From: Hemicordylus capensis
Lineage: Eukaryota; Chordata; Lepidosauria; Squamata; Cordylidae
Assembly: GCF_027244095.1 (NCBI RefSeq)
Contig: NC_069661.1
Location: 192,729,501 to 192,793,500 of the forward strand
Reading direction: 5' to 3'
DNA length: 64,000 bases
Shown: piece by piece, positions 24,884-36,254 of the stretch
Position numbering within the stretch: the stretch's first letter is position 1
How the letters are laid out: each line of letters starts with the position of its first letter
Notes under the pieces: model-generated
Seen by the model: only the letters and a program-made list of their open reading frames with translations
The model's database searches: none
What the model was told of the DNA's origin: nothing
Position numbers and translations under genes: made by a program

Positions 24884-25029
24884 CTGTAGACTGCTCTTTT
24901 GATGTTCTAAACATAAATTATTATAGCTGGGATCGGATAGTAGGACAGCTCAGGCTGCTCCTTAAGTGCAGGCAATGCTTATTATGAGAAATATGAGGAA
25001 TAAACCATTATTCCATGCTATTTTTTCTG

Positions 25030-25990
25030 ACATTTTCCAATTTACTCAAAAGATGTTTACATTGTTCTTCCATCAAATTTCCAGAGAAATTTGTCTAGAA
25101 TGAAAATAAAACAATAAAGTAACAATTTAAAAATAATAAATATCCAGGTTATTTAAATTTCTGCTATACTTCAATTAAAATTATAATATAAAATGATAAT
25201 ATAATCAAAGAAAAAAACAAAACAAAGAGGCCAAAAAAGGGAAATCCTTGATCAGTAATATAATATGTAAATAGTATAACAGAAAAAAAAATTCTAAGAT
25301 CAGATTGCTGAAAACTCCTCTTCTTTACTGTTCTGCCAAAACAAAACAAAAACCACTTGCTGACAAGGAACATGTCCAAACAGTTATCCAAACTGCAAAT
25401 CAGGAGTAAATATGTCATTCCAGTTGCATAATAATCCTTTTGGGAGCTCTCCACACTCAAAGAATCAATAATTCTTGATAGAGAAATAAATGCCATATTC
25501 TGATGATATAACCAAAAGAACATAAAAATCTTTAACAAACACTGATCACTGTAAAGTCCTATTAATAACCTTAGGGATTTTAGACCAAAATGGAATTATG
25601 ACAGGACAAGACCAAGCCATATGCATAAGTGTTCCCACATCTGAATCATACCCCTAACATCTGGATGTCTGCAACCAATCCTTATTAAACGAGGTATCAA
25701 ATAAATATGAAATAAAAGTGTCTGCTGTATTAGTCTCATTTTAAGATAAAGAGAGGCACGTTTCACTATGCTCAAAGCAACCTGCCATTGATTTGAGAAA
25801 ACAGGATACGCAGGTTCATTGTTCCAGAGATACTGAATATAATTCATATCAATCTTATCTATATATTTAAGCTTCTGATAAAGAAAAGTTACTGATTTAG
25901 CTACATCCAATATATGTTCCAAATCTAAAAATAAGGATGGAGATTCAGAGGCTGCAATAGCACCAGGACCAAAAAGCTTTGTTATTTAGC
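25030..25990 (-). mobile_element. LINE-1 ORF2 C-terminal fragment, decayed
   Basis: The minus frame at 25922-25596 reads LYQKLKYIDK, SNQWQVALSIVKRASL and HIYLIPRLIRIGCRHPD then GMIQMWEHL. This follows the L1 ORF2 order (QW, LTPxRL, CWRC, HMWWxC) with the cysteines largely lost. A second frame continues to about 25164 after a TAA stop. Clearly dead; exact ends uncertain. Confidence 0.65.
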
Positions 25991-26430
25991 TAAATATGTA
26001 TTTAATCTAAATAAACTCCCAACTAGTATTCTGAGATATTTGTGGCTCTCAAAAATAAAAGGATTTAAAAAGCAAATATCCAGTTAAACAGCAGTTAAAA
26101 GCAGCATTTTGAAACTAGACTTTAAAAGCCTAAGATAATAATAAGCTTTTTGCCGGGCATTGAAACGATAACAACATAGGTGCCAAGTGAGCCTCCCTGG
26201 GGAGGGAATTCTACAAATGTCCACATGCTTCTTGATGTAGATAGAACAAAAGGAGGAGGAGGACAACCATGCCATTGTCATGTACCTGGCATGTCTGGAA
26301 AGCTATTGTCTGCACAGCATTATAGTTCAGTTGCACCAGTTCAATGTGTTATTTTATAACGGATAGTGTCAATTATTTTATAGGGACTTCATATAAACAC
26401 TTTAAAGGGGAAAGTGGCAACAGATGAAGG

Positions 26431-26710
26431 TCACAGGAACATAGGAAGCTGCCAGATACTGAGTCGGACCATAGGTATTCAGTATTGTTTGTCTACACAG
26501 ACTGGCAGCGGCTTCTCCAAGGTTGCAGGCAGGAATCTCTCTCAGCCATATCTTGGAGATGCTGCCAGGGAGGGAACTTGGAACCTAGATGCTCTTCCCA
26601 GAGTAGCTCTATCCACTAAGGGGAATAACTTACAGTGCCCACAGAACAAGTCTCCCGTTCATATGCAACCAGGGCAGACCCTGCTTAGCTAAGTCATGCT
26701 TGCTACCACA
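26431..26710 (-). repeat. Chimeric 5S-rRNA/tRNA-like SINE (copy 1)
   Basis: On minus: AGCTAAGCAGGGTCTGCCCT and CATATGAACGGGAGACTTG match the 5S rRNA A-box/IE/C-box region. A tRNA-like stretch follows (GATAGAGCTACTCTGGGAAG), then the tail CCGCTGCCAGTCTGTGTAGA to GCAGCTTCCTATGTTCC. Same order as 32351-32668. Confidence 0.8.
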
Positions 26711-26732
26711 AAATTTGCTCCTCTCTCCTCAT

Positions 26733-27250
26733 CCAGGTAATTCACACAACAGTTTATCCCAGGTTTGGGGAGGGTGTGGAGGAAGCAGGAGCATTCTTAC
26801 CTTTCCCCACATGACCAGCCATTGATTTTCCTCTCACCGTGCCATGAAGCCACACAATCACCACTACAGTGAGTAGTGCAGAAGAGAGAGGATGGGGGAA
26901 GGATTCCTGGCCTCCAGAAAGCCCTCTGCTCACATAGTGCATTGCTGCCTGCGTGGTGCATTGAAGGCATTCTGGAGGATGGGGCGCTCCTTCCCCAGGC
27001 CTCTATGGTTGCATGGGCTGCCGGCAGCCTGAACGGGGCTGCAGACAGTCTGTGGTGCCACACATTTGGGGAGTGGGGTAAGAGGGAGCATACGTGCCCT
27101 CTTACCTTACTTTTAGCCTGGGTTAAAAAAAACTGGGCTACCCGAGGGGCAGCACCGGGATCAGGACTGATCCTGGTGCTCCACACAAACAGCCCCATCC
27201 AGGTAGGGGTGTGCAAGCCCAAGTAAGGCTCCTCGTGTGAAGAGCCCCAT
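26733..27250. repeat. Nonautonomous DNA element, hairpin type
   Basis: Ends AATTCACACAACAGTTTATC and CTCGTGTGAAGAGCCCCAT resemble inverted termini. The interior has TGGGTTAAAAAAAACTGGG and GGATCAGGACTGATCC palindromes. A related unit with GGGCTTGGCTGCTCATGTGA lies at 61085-61475. Superfamily not assigned. Confidence 0.4.
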
Positions 27251-28249
27251 TATATTTTTCCTAGCTAATATGTTAGGAAACCAACCAAAATGTTCAGTTT
27301 GTTATCATGCTAAAGAACATCATGTCCTTGCTTCAACAATATGCACTTTTCTTTCCTTCCGCAGCCCCTCTTTACATTAATGTAAGTTATATTATAAGTG
27401 CAAGTGAAATCATCCACTTATAACTTTTAAAAAAACCACACCATCATTTACCAACTCAGCTCTGATTTATTCTACAGAAGACCTGGTAGGGTTGTTGGCA
27501 AGAGAGACAAAGGGACTAATCAGCAATGAAACAGAGCTCAATAGTTTTTAAAGGGAAAGATTGGAACTCTGGTAACCACAGAAACAGATATTAAAATAAG
27601 TGGCCTTCCTGAATAGTTACCAGAGAAAGAAGGCATCTTTCAAAATGATCTGCAGAATGCAGCCCACAATTTTTACAAGCTTATGAATAGGAGATCCGGT
27701 CTTAATAAAACAGCATACTGAGCAACACAGCTGTTGTCAGTGAACATAGTTGTAACCTAAGATTCTAAGAGATGGAGAATAATCAACAGGTGGTATTTCC
27801 AGCTTGTTCAATAATCACTTGAATTTCTGTTGCTTTTCAAAGCAATGACGCTCCACTGCGATCTCAAACCCAAGTCCTGCAAAGCATTTAAAGTCAGTGC
27901 TTAAAGTTAAGCTGGTGAGTACTCCTTGTTAAGTCAATGGAATATCTCACATACTTAGCAAAATGAGATGATTATGTTTAGAAATGGCTGGCACTCAATA
28001 GCAGAACATGTACTTTATACACTATATAAAATCCTATATTCAGTCTGTTGATTTCCATTTTAAATAAGGTTGTGTAGAATACTGCTGCTTATTGCCCAGG
28101 AAAGCCATAGCCACTATAAACAGTATGAAGCTAATTGGACCATTATTCTGACTTTTTATAAGATATTTCTTTGTATTTTTATTTCAAAATGCAAGAGAAA
28201 CCTGCAGTATTGATTTAATTAGTATTTATATCTTGCAAAACTGGTTCTG
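27251..28249. other. Intergenic, nothing recognised
   Basis: About 1 kb of unrecognised DNA with no long open frame and no clear repeat. Confidence 0.5.
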
Positions 28250-28795
28250 CATAGCCTAGCACAATATAAAATAAAAATAAGAAATTAGTATATCATCCAA
28301 TATAAAATAATATCACCCAATATAAAAATATACCAGCAGGAAAAGAATTGTCACAGTGAGTCCAGTTTACAATCTGAAATCTCATCACCCCCCAAAAGCT
28401 TGTGGAATAAAGAAATTTTCATCAGCTTTCTAAAATTAAAGATTCCTTTGGGCAGAGGGTTCCATAATAGGAGGCCACCACAGACAAGGCCCTGCTCCTT
28501 AACACTTTAGCCCCTGACAGCTGGGAAAATCAGAGCAAGGCTGCTTCAGAGTACCTTTGTGTACATGTAGGTTCATATAGGTGAAGGTATTCCATGCAAT
28601 AATCTGGATCAAAGCAGTATACCTGTTAGCTTTAAAGGCTAACAGCAACACTTTGAATTGTGGTTGGAAACAAAGATGTACTTTCATCAGCTCAGCTATG
28701 GGAGGACTGCTGCATTTTTGAAGTGTCTGAAGAGTCTTCAAAGGCAACCCTACATAGAAAGCATTACAATACCCAAGCAAGATAATACCATAGAA
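28250..28795 (-). mobile_element. L2-like LINE 3' fragment
   Basis: The minus frame reads YCNAFYVGLPLKTLQTLQK and FQPQFKVLLLAFKAN, matching the L2 ORF2 C-terminal block (DYCNxLYxGLPxKxxRKLQ, FKVLxLTFKAL). The AT-rich left end is the decayed 3' UTR. 5' truncated and degenerate. Confidence 0.75.
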
Positions 28796-29449
28796 ACAAG
28801 GTCACTCACTTCCTCTAGGAGTGATTGCAGCTGATTGCAACCTAAACTGATTACAGCTGTGTTCTTCATTGTAAGTCCCTGGGGACAGTGGGGGCCCCCA
28901 TCAGCCCTAAGTGTGACTACCTGACTAATTGTTTAGCTTTGTGCGTAGCTTTGGCTGAAATGGAATACTCCACATAGTGCCCCTTGCGGCATGAGGAGGT
29001 GATCATTTTCACAGGGCAGGGCTGTGCTTTGCCCAGTGCTGGTGGGCTCCTTTAAGAGAAATGGAAGCCCTCTTGACCCCCTGCATTATTTTGGAAGGTG
29101 TGCAAAGTGTGCTGGGAAGTGTAGCCCTTCTCAGTGCTTTTCTCCTCAAGTTCTTAAGACAGGGCTCCATCTCCCTTAAAGGACCCTCCCAGCACTGAGG
29201 AAAGCACAGTAGTACTATATGGATGCCAACACCATGAGAAATAATTCTCATAGTGAAGTTTTTTTTGCCAAAGTGGTACCAGTTTAAAAAATAGTGAAGA
29301 TCACTGGACTACAACCTAAGCCAGGCATAACTGTTATCTGATCTTCCAGGAAGAAAGCCAGATTCAGATGTCCTTCAGGGTGAGTGAGACATATGATTCT
29401 ATGATCAACATCTAATGCTAATATCATAATGTCCTTACAACAATCTATG

Positions 29450-29946
29450 GTGCAACCATGTTTGGAAAACTGTGTACGGTTCTGGTCACCATACCTCAAA
29501 AAGGACATTACAGAGCTGGAAAATGTGCAGAAGAGGATGATACAACCAAGATGATCAGGAATCTAGAGCATCTTCCTTATGAGGCAAAGCTACAACACCT
29601 GGGCTTTTTCATTTGATAAAAAGATGCATTTTTTCCTAACACAATGTGTAATTATCCTATGGCATGTTCTGCCACAAGCTGTGGTGATAGCCACCAGCCT
29701 GGATGACTTTAAGGGCTTAGATAAATTCATGGAAGTCAAGTTTATCAATGACTACTAGTCTGAAGGCTATAGCCCACCTCCAGCCTAAGCAGCAAGATGC
29801 TTGTAAATACCTGTTGCAGAGGAGCAATAGCAGAAGAGAGAGCATGCCCTCAGCTTCCCAGAGGCATCTGGTGGGCCATTGTGTGAAACAGGATACTGGA
29901 CTAGATGCATCATGGGCCCGATCCAGCAGGGCTGTTCTTATGTTTT
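29450..29946 (+). mobile_element. CR1 LINE 3' end
   Basis: GGTTCTGGTCACCATACCTC, GAGCTGGAAAATGTGCAGAA, then CTGGATGACTTTAAGGGCTT (coding end) and the 3' UTR to CAGCAGGGCTGTTCTTATG. An internal segment of the family is missing near 29610. Decayed. Confidence 0.85.
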
Positions 29947-30032
29947 TAACTTTGTCTTGCTGGGATGGAGCTTTGGTCTATTTTCCATTATCCAGTTCGT
30001 CACTGATGCCAGGTACCCATTCAATGTTTCTA

Positions 30033-30360
30033 TCCCTAATCTGATTCTACTGAAAGGGAGAAACCGCTGCTGCTCCTGTGGGGAGGAGCAGGAGCAGGGC
30101 TTGGGTGGGTATGAGGAGGTCTCTGGGAGTAGGCGCCAGCAACGCTGCAGCCATGACCAAGAGGGGTGAGGGGGGTGGAGTAAAGAGATGGAGGAGTGAC
30201 CAAGAGGGGTGAGGGAGATGGAAGCAACCAGATAGAGGAGGAGGAGCAGGAGTGTGGCTCAGGTGAGGGCGGAGTGATCTCTGAGGTGAGGGGGGCTGTG
30301 GCAGGGTTGAGGGGAGCAATCAAGTACTAACACACAGATGCTCTGTGCAGGTTTAGCTAG
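30033..30360 (+). mobile_element. Helitron-like nonautonomous element (copy 2)
   Basis: The 3' hairpin CACAGA-TGC-TCTGTG (30333-30347) is followed by CTAG (30357-30360) then T, the same terminus as copy 1. The interior is G/A-rich with TGACCAAGAGGGGTGAGG twice (30155 and 30198). A 5' end at TCTGATTCTACTG after A is possible. Confidence 0.6.
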
Positions 30361-30361
30361 T

Positions 30362-31110
30362 TTCTAATAACAGTCTAAAGATGACTTTTTCCAGTAATGG
30401 CTTTTTAACTGCCTGCTTCATGGAGACAGTAATAACTACCTCCTCCTGAAGAAAGTTATTCACCATTGACTGGACCAACCCAATCAGCCGCTTTCCCACT
30501 GGTGAGAACGAGCCACAATGAGATGGAGTTGGGCACATTTGTGATTACACATGCTTTCCCAAGAACTCTGCCTACATCCTCATTTGTCATCAACTGAAAT
30601 TCATCCAAACAAATGTGACAGAAATAACTTCTGAATATCATGGATGCCATGAATAACTTCTGAATGGGAACAACCACCAGTGTGGCATCCAAGCTGGAGT
30701 ACATGTAAACAGATATTTTTATCCACAATAATCTTGCAGTCGTGTCGTGGAGGCCCACCAACTCTGTAGGGGTTGGCATTTACAGTGATAGCCACCCTCA
30801 CAGAAGTGCCCTGGCTATGACAGTGGAGTAGCTCCCAAAGTGGCATTGGAGCCAAGCCTAGGAAGATTCCTGGCTCCAACAAAGGAGCTCAAGCCCACCC
30901 ACCCCCCACACACACTTTGGACCCTTGCGCTATTAGGGGGAAACCACCTTCACAGTTTACAGAACAGCAGAATTGGTTTCTGAGGGTGTGCATCTTCAGA
31001 GGACAGTTCTCCCCACCCAACAGTGATTTTTCCCTCATGGGCTCCCAAATTGCTGCATATATTAGGAACATAATTAATAATTACTGTACTGTGAAAATAA
31101 TTATGGGGAA
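30362..31110. other. Intergenic, unresolved coding-like stretch
   Basis: The minus strand has overlapping open frames of 93 and 107 codons (30882-30601 and 30779-30456), e.g. VGGPPRHDCKIIVDKNIC. I do not recognise them, and no single frame spans the whole. Could be a decayed mobile-element gene or chance. Confidence 0.3.
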
Positions 31111-31282
31111 GAGAGCTTGTCTTGTGGTAGTGAACATGAATTGTCCCATTTGCTAAGCAGTATTTGTCTTGGTTTTGCATCTGGATGGGTGATTACATGT
31201 GAGCACTATAGGATAGTCCGCCCAGAGACGAAAGTTTGGGCAGTATATACATGTGATGAATTAAATAAATAAACAAACAAAC
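31111..31282 (+). repeat. 5S rRNA-derived SINE with L2-type tail
   Basis: TGCTAAGCAG (31151), TCTTGGTTTTGCATCTGGAT (31167) and GGGTGATTACATGTGAGCAC align with the 3' two thirds of 5S rRNA including its internal promoter boxes. The tail CCCAGAGACGAAAGTTTGGG then CAGTATATAC and AATAAATAAACAAAC matches the L2 LINE 3' end at 48095-48135 (read in minus). Confidence 0.8.
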
Positions 31283-31301
31283 ATAAATATTCTCTTTAGA
31301 A

Positions 31302-31462
31302 GATAGGGCCATAGCTCAGTGGAAGCACATTTGAGGTCCCATATCCACTTCCTGGCATCTCCAGGTAGGGCTGAGAGTTACTCCTGCCTGAAATCTTGGA
31401 GAGCCATTGCCAATCAGTGTAGACAATACTGAGCTAGATTGACCAATGGTCTGACACAATGG
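31302..31462 (+). repeat. tRNA-headed SINE, family T
   Basis: Head GGGCCATAGCTCAGTGGAAG is tRNA-like (A box). The tail region CATCTCCAGGTAGGGCTGAG, CAGTGTAGACAATACTGAGC and GACCAATGGTCTGAC is the same as in the chimeric 5S/tRNA SINEs. It sits 20 bp after the 5S SINE. Confidence 0.8.
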
Positions 31463-32350
31463 CTGCATTTGGATGTAACATGAAACCAGAGGTTGCTGAA
31501 CCCACAGTTAATTTCTCAAACCATGAATCACATCACAGACATCTGTAGCATTGCCAGATTGCATTGCCAGATTGTGGGCAAGGCATCAGCACATCTCCAG
31601 GGTGGCAGCAATTGGCCACGATCTTCAAGGGGGCATGCCAAACACGATTGTGCCTTTTCAGAATGGTCCGCCCACCCTCAGCAGGGCATTTAAATCCCTT
31701 TAAGTGCTATGCCATTCAAGCCCTTCTTCTGATGGTGATTGCACTGCCATGCTTGTAAAAGCACAATTGTGGGGGAGGGGATCGGGGGGGGCACTATTTT
31801 TCTTGTTACCTGGGAAAAGGAAGGGGACATGATGACTTCCTAGGAGCAGATATGTATATGAGGGAGGGCGAAGGATCCTGAGATATTGCCTGCCATGACC
31901 AAGGATGCTCTTGCGAGGACTCACCCCAGCAAAGCAGTCGATGGAGACCAACCACACTCCTGCCCCCATGGCAGCTTGCCATAAGGGGACTAGCAATCTC
32001 ATGAGAGGGCCAGTCGACTAGGGAGGGCCTTAGGGTTGCCAAAACTTTCAGTTTTCCACCAGACTGCATGCTCATGAGTTGAGCTAACCTAACAAAGGGG
32101 GCCCCACCCTTTCTGGTTAATGATAGAACTTTTGCACAGTGACCCCCTTTTCTCCAGGGAGGCCTCCACACATTCAAAGAAGAATTTGATGCCCCATGGG
32201 TTCAGGTGTAGCCAAGTGAGCACACTGGGGAAAGACTGGGGTCCGGGGATGGCTCTTTAATTCAAATTTCCTGGATGCAGACTAGCATCACGCCATGTGC
32301 AGATCTGCCGCCACAGGGAATCACAGGAGAGGGGAGTCCTGATTTCCAAT
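31463..32350. other. Intergenic; unassigned repeats
   Basis: Begins GGCTGCATTTGGATGTAACA, like the starts at 35582 and 55076, so a DNA-type repeat start is likely. The rest is unrecognised. Confidence 0.35.
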
Positions 32351-32668
32351 GAGAAGAGCTGGTCTTGTGGTAGCAAGCATGAATGGTCCCCTGGCTAAGT
32401 AGGATCCACCCTGGTTTGCATTTGAATGGGAAACTACATGTGTGAGCACTGTAAGATATTCCCCTTGGGGATGGGGCTACTCTGGAAAGAGCATCTGCAT
32501 GGTTGTATGCAGAAGGCTCCAAGTTCTCTCCCTGGCATCTCCAAGATAGGGCTGAGAGAGACTCCTGCCTTCAACTCTGGAGAAGCCGCTGCCAGTCTGT
32601 GAAGACAATACAGAGCTAGATGGACCAATGGTCTGACTCAGTATAAGGCAGTTTCCTATGTTCCTATG
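32351..32668 (+). repeat. Chimeric 5S-rRNA/tRNA-like SINE (copy 2)
   Basis: 5S-like head (GGCTAAGTAGGATCCACCCT, GCATTTGAATGGGAAACTAC), then tRNA-like GGAAAGAGCATCTGCATGG and TCTCTCCCTGGCATCTCC, then tail AGAAGCCGCTGCCAGTCTGT to GGCAGTTTCCTATGTTCC. The clearest of the three chimeric copies. Confidence 0.85.
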
Positions 32669-32939
32669 ACCCCAGGAGAGTGTGATTGCCATTCTGGGCA
32701 AAACCTTAGCCATTTAAGAATTCCTGGTTGGGGCTGCCTTTTAAACTCAACCCTGGGTATCGCCACCCTGCCCTATGTTGCTGTCCCAGTGCTCTAATGG
32801 GGTTGCCCTGCTTATGTTACCTGGGGTGCTTGTAAACATCCTTGTTGCTTCATTTTCAGAGAACAAAACACTTAGTGCCCATCTTGCCACCCTCTCCCCT
32901 TTCTGTCCTGATTGCCAGCAGTGGGAAGTGGGAATGCCC

Positions 32940-33012
32940 CTGTGGCCAATAATCAGGGTGGGAGTTGTAGTTCAACATCTACAGGTGGGCCAAAGTTGTG
33001 CAGCCCTGTTCT
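32940..33012. repeat. hAT-type MITE half
   Basis: GTGGGAGTTGTAGTTCAACA then TGGGCCAAAGTTGTGCAGCC to CCTGTTCTA is the right half of a common squamate hAT MITE. The left half is not recognisable. Confidence 0.5.
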
Positions 33013-33990
33013 AGCAGAAGTATGATCTACTCATTTCCACTCATGAACAGAATCAATTTTTTGTTGGGGGGGTGGGTGGAATTAGTCCCCTATTAAAGAA
33101 CTGACACTAATCAAGAGGGAGGGAAAAATATAATGGCTGAGTAAAAGAGTTTTGGCAGGTACAACTTGTCAGGCAGAGATGAAAATAGTTACCCCTGCCA
33201 AAATTTCCTTTTCTTTATAGCTATTAAAGGTACAGAATCCCTGGCTTCCTTTGCATCTGGCAACACTGTAATTTGATAAAGGGCAAAAGTTCATGTTTTG
33301 TGTAGCCTGCATACCAAGAAGACGCCAAAGAGGAAGTACTAGTGAGTGACATCTACCTTCTGCAAGTAAAATCAAACAGTCAGTGTTTCCAGTGCCTTAA
33401 GACAGCCTTAATTCATTCTTCTGCACTTTGACTGTCAAATGTTCCTTGGTTGGCATGTGCGCAAAGGGATGTGTGGCCCTTTTCTGAGACAAATGAACTG
33501 GCAGCATGATTAATTCCAAGAATATGAGAGAAGCAGAAGCTGAAAACTGTTTACAGTCATGTCTAAAGGCAGTGCTGTAGATCAACAATTGTTTTCTGCT
33601 AGGATGTCAACACCTGGAATTGACTGACAGACAAGAGGGCTGTCTGTGCGTACCAGTTTAACTGTCACCTTAGCCATTCTAAATGTGACCTCTTTCTGGT
33701 AAGAATGGGTGGTGCAAGTTTGGCTTTTTGCTACATTGCCAAGTAGTGGGAAATTCTGGCTCAGAGCTTGGCTTTTCACATGATTCTTGTGTCTGAATTG
33801 GCACAAACTGAAAGTGAGTTTAACATTGGCTACACACCAGTGTGTGGCTGACCTGTGCAACAGTTGCAGTGCACTGTCAGGTGAACCAACTTAATGTTGT
33901 AGCTGCAGTCAAAACAAACCTCATGCAGACCAATGTGCTACTTTGTTTTGGTACCTATATAATTTCAGAATTGATGCCACACCACCACTG

Positions 33991-34190
33991 AGTGTGGTGT
34001 AATGGCTAGCGCCAGTGTGGTGTGGTGGTCAGACTAGGAGCAAAGAGACTCAGATGCATAATCCTTGCTGAGACACAGAACTTGGTGATCAGTCTCTATC
34101 TCTGTTTTACATAATAATCTACTGCACAGGGTTGGTGTGAAGATAACAGTAAAGGTGAGAAAGAACCTTGTATGCCACACTGTGTTCTGT
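33991..34190 (+). repeat. Degraded family-B-like SINE with doubled head
   Basis: AGTGTGGTGTAATGGCTAGC is followed at once by CAGTGTGGTGTGGTGGTCAG, two versions of the tRNA-like head. The body then has ACTGCACAGGGTTGGTGTGA, a diverged form of the family body. No tail is clear. Confidence 0.6.
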
Positions 34191-35581
34191 GGAATAGAAA
34201 TGCAGTTAACCACAATGCTATGCCATCTCTGATTTTGGATATATCATTAGTACTTCAAACATGCCTGCTATGATCACAGCTTGTTACACAGCAGGATTTG
34301 ATTAGTGGCCCTGTCTGGAGAACACATTTAAAAAGCTAGGTGGACTATCTATTCCAGGACAGTTGTCCAATGAGGACTGTGCTCATGAAATCTCTTTCTA
34401 GAGTCAAGATTTGAGCAGATGATTTTAGGCTAGAACTGGTCCTTTATCTTTGTGTCTGCAAGGGAAAATGCACTTTTAGGCCTTTCCTCCACATATGGCT
34501 GATCCCTCAGGAACCATATCAAGCACAGCTGCACGTTCCCTGCCCTCTCTGTAGGAGCAGCTAATGTTAATCAGTTTAGGAAACACCTCATGTATTTTTG
34601 GGTTGGGTATAAATAAACCCAGCACTTCCTGTATGGCAGTTCATCAGAATTTTTTAATCCTCTCATGTTGGGGAAGCCTGCTGTGCAAACTGACGAGTTC
34701 CCTTTCCAGTTCTTCTTTTTCCAGTGCTTTAACTCCTGGTATTTCAATCATGTGCTTTGCCGACAGAGGTTCCTCTATAATAACTTTCTGTGCAAGCCCT
34801 TTATCATATTTTATTTCCTTCCATAAAATGGAAAAGAAGAAATTTTCACCTAGAAATTTAAAATGCTCGTCCTCAGTGGCTGCCCACATCTTTTAACACC
34901 TCCACTTTGAAAGTCCAATGGGCTCATAAATGTTTTAATACCATATTCTACAGGCATTTACTTGGCAGAATATACTTGCTCTCGTGCAGATGTTTTTAAG
35001 TATAGGCCACACTACCTTGATTCCCCATTCACCGTGGCCACTTCAGCCCTGCTTTGAGTAGGCCAACATTGTTTCAAGCGAAACCCTTTGGCCCCTCAAA
35101 GTTTTGTTCCCCATCAAACTATTTACCGGGACAAATGAGTGACAGGAGACCAGCTTCTTTTGTTCCTCTTCAGTCCCCTCCATAGGAGAACAAGCAGCCA
35201 CCTTGCGCACCTCACTCTTAAAGAATTTTTAATCCCTGTCAGAATTTCCTTTGGAATCTATTATCTAGGGAGTGGTGTGGGTCCTCTTTGTAGTCTTTTC
35301 TGGTACTTCAACAATTGTTTCCTGTCCCTGCTGGTCCCAGTTAGTAGTTTGAGGAGCAGGATGGGGCCAAAGTATTTGGCCTGGTTTGCTTCACTGTGAT
35401 CCCACTTCAGCCCCACCAGACAATGCTTCACTTCTAGTCTAAAAAAACAGAAGACTGAGTGGGAAGCAGGGTCAGGCAATGATAGCCATCTTCAAATATC
35501 TGGTTGCCACTGTTTCATGTAGCACTGTCCTCTTGCACAATATTTCAGACTCACAGAAACAACGATTAAGCAAACTCTTTG

Positions 35582-35920
35582 GCCGCATTCACACGTAACG
35601 TGGAACTGGAGTTTTAGGGGGCAGAGTTCTTCTTACCATTACACATGAACACATGCAACTCCGGTTCCACACAGTGACCGACCCGAGGTTCTGTCTTTTT
35701 AACTCCAGTTTGAACCCTTGGGTTGCAGTGACAAAACTCACTGAGGTTCTGTCTTTTTAACTCCATTTTGAACCCTTGGGTTGCAGTGACAAAACTCACT
35801 GCAACCCAAGGGTTCAAACTGGAGTTAAAAATACAGAACCTTGGCTTGGTAGCCTGCAGTGTGTCCAAATTCAGAACCACAGGCTATGTCCCCTTCAACT
35901 GGAGTTAAGGGAGGACGCTT
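35582..35920. repeat. DNA-type repeat with 58-bp tandem duplication and inverted arm
   Basis: Two near-identical 58-bp units (35685-35742, 35743-35800; start GAGGTTCTGTCTTTTTAACT) are followed by an inverted copy of the same sequence (35801-35843: GCAACCCAAGGGTTCAAACT). The start GGCCGCATTCACACGTAACG recalls a nonautonomous DNA element end. Confidence 0.7.
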
Positions 35921-36254
35921 ATCCCTCAACTCCAGCCGTCATTGGCTGTAAAGGTTATCCTTCATGCCAGAAGGACATTATCATCATAGCAGTTACTTCC
36001 ACATAGTGAAATTCTTAGATACAATGTTATACAGATAAACTGACTGCTTTCTAGCATAAGAACATGCAGCAATCATGACTTTCCAGAATGTTATGCATAC
36101 ATAACAATTGACACACTTGTAGGATTATCCTGTGTTACAAGCTACTCCTGAAGACGGAAAGTTCCCTGTCAGAATCTGGCAAGGTGTGAAACCCCCTTGA
36201 GTACTACAGGTGAAATGAGATCTGAACCTGAATATTAGGGCTGTGTGAAACGTC

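Larger units (their letters stand above)
33013..36254. other. Intergenic; includes duplicated-inverted unit
   Basis: Mostly unrecognised apart from the SINE at 33991 and the element at 35582. An 81-codon minus frame (34889-34644, with LEKEELERELVSLH) is not recognised and may be chance. Confidence 0.4.

Noticed and set aside
31111-31230. A real 5S rRNA gene
   Set aside because: Only part of 5S is present, with many changes, and it runs into a LINE-type tail, so it is a SINE.
31302-31375. A real tRNA gene
   Set aside because: The head is tRNA-like but cannot fold as a full cloverleaf and continues into the SINE body.
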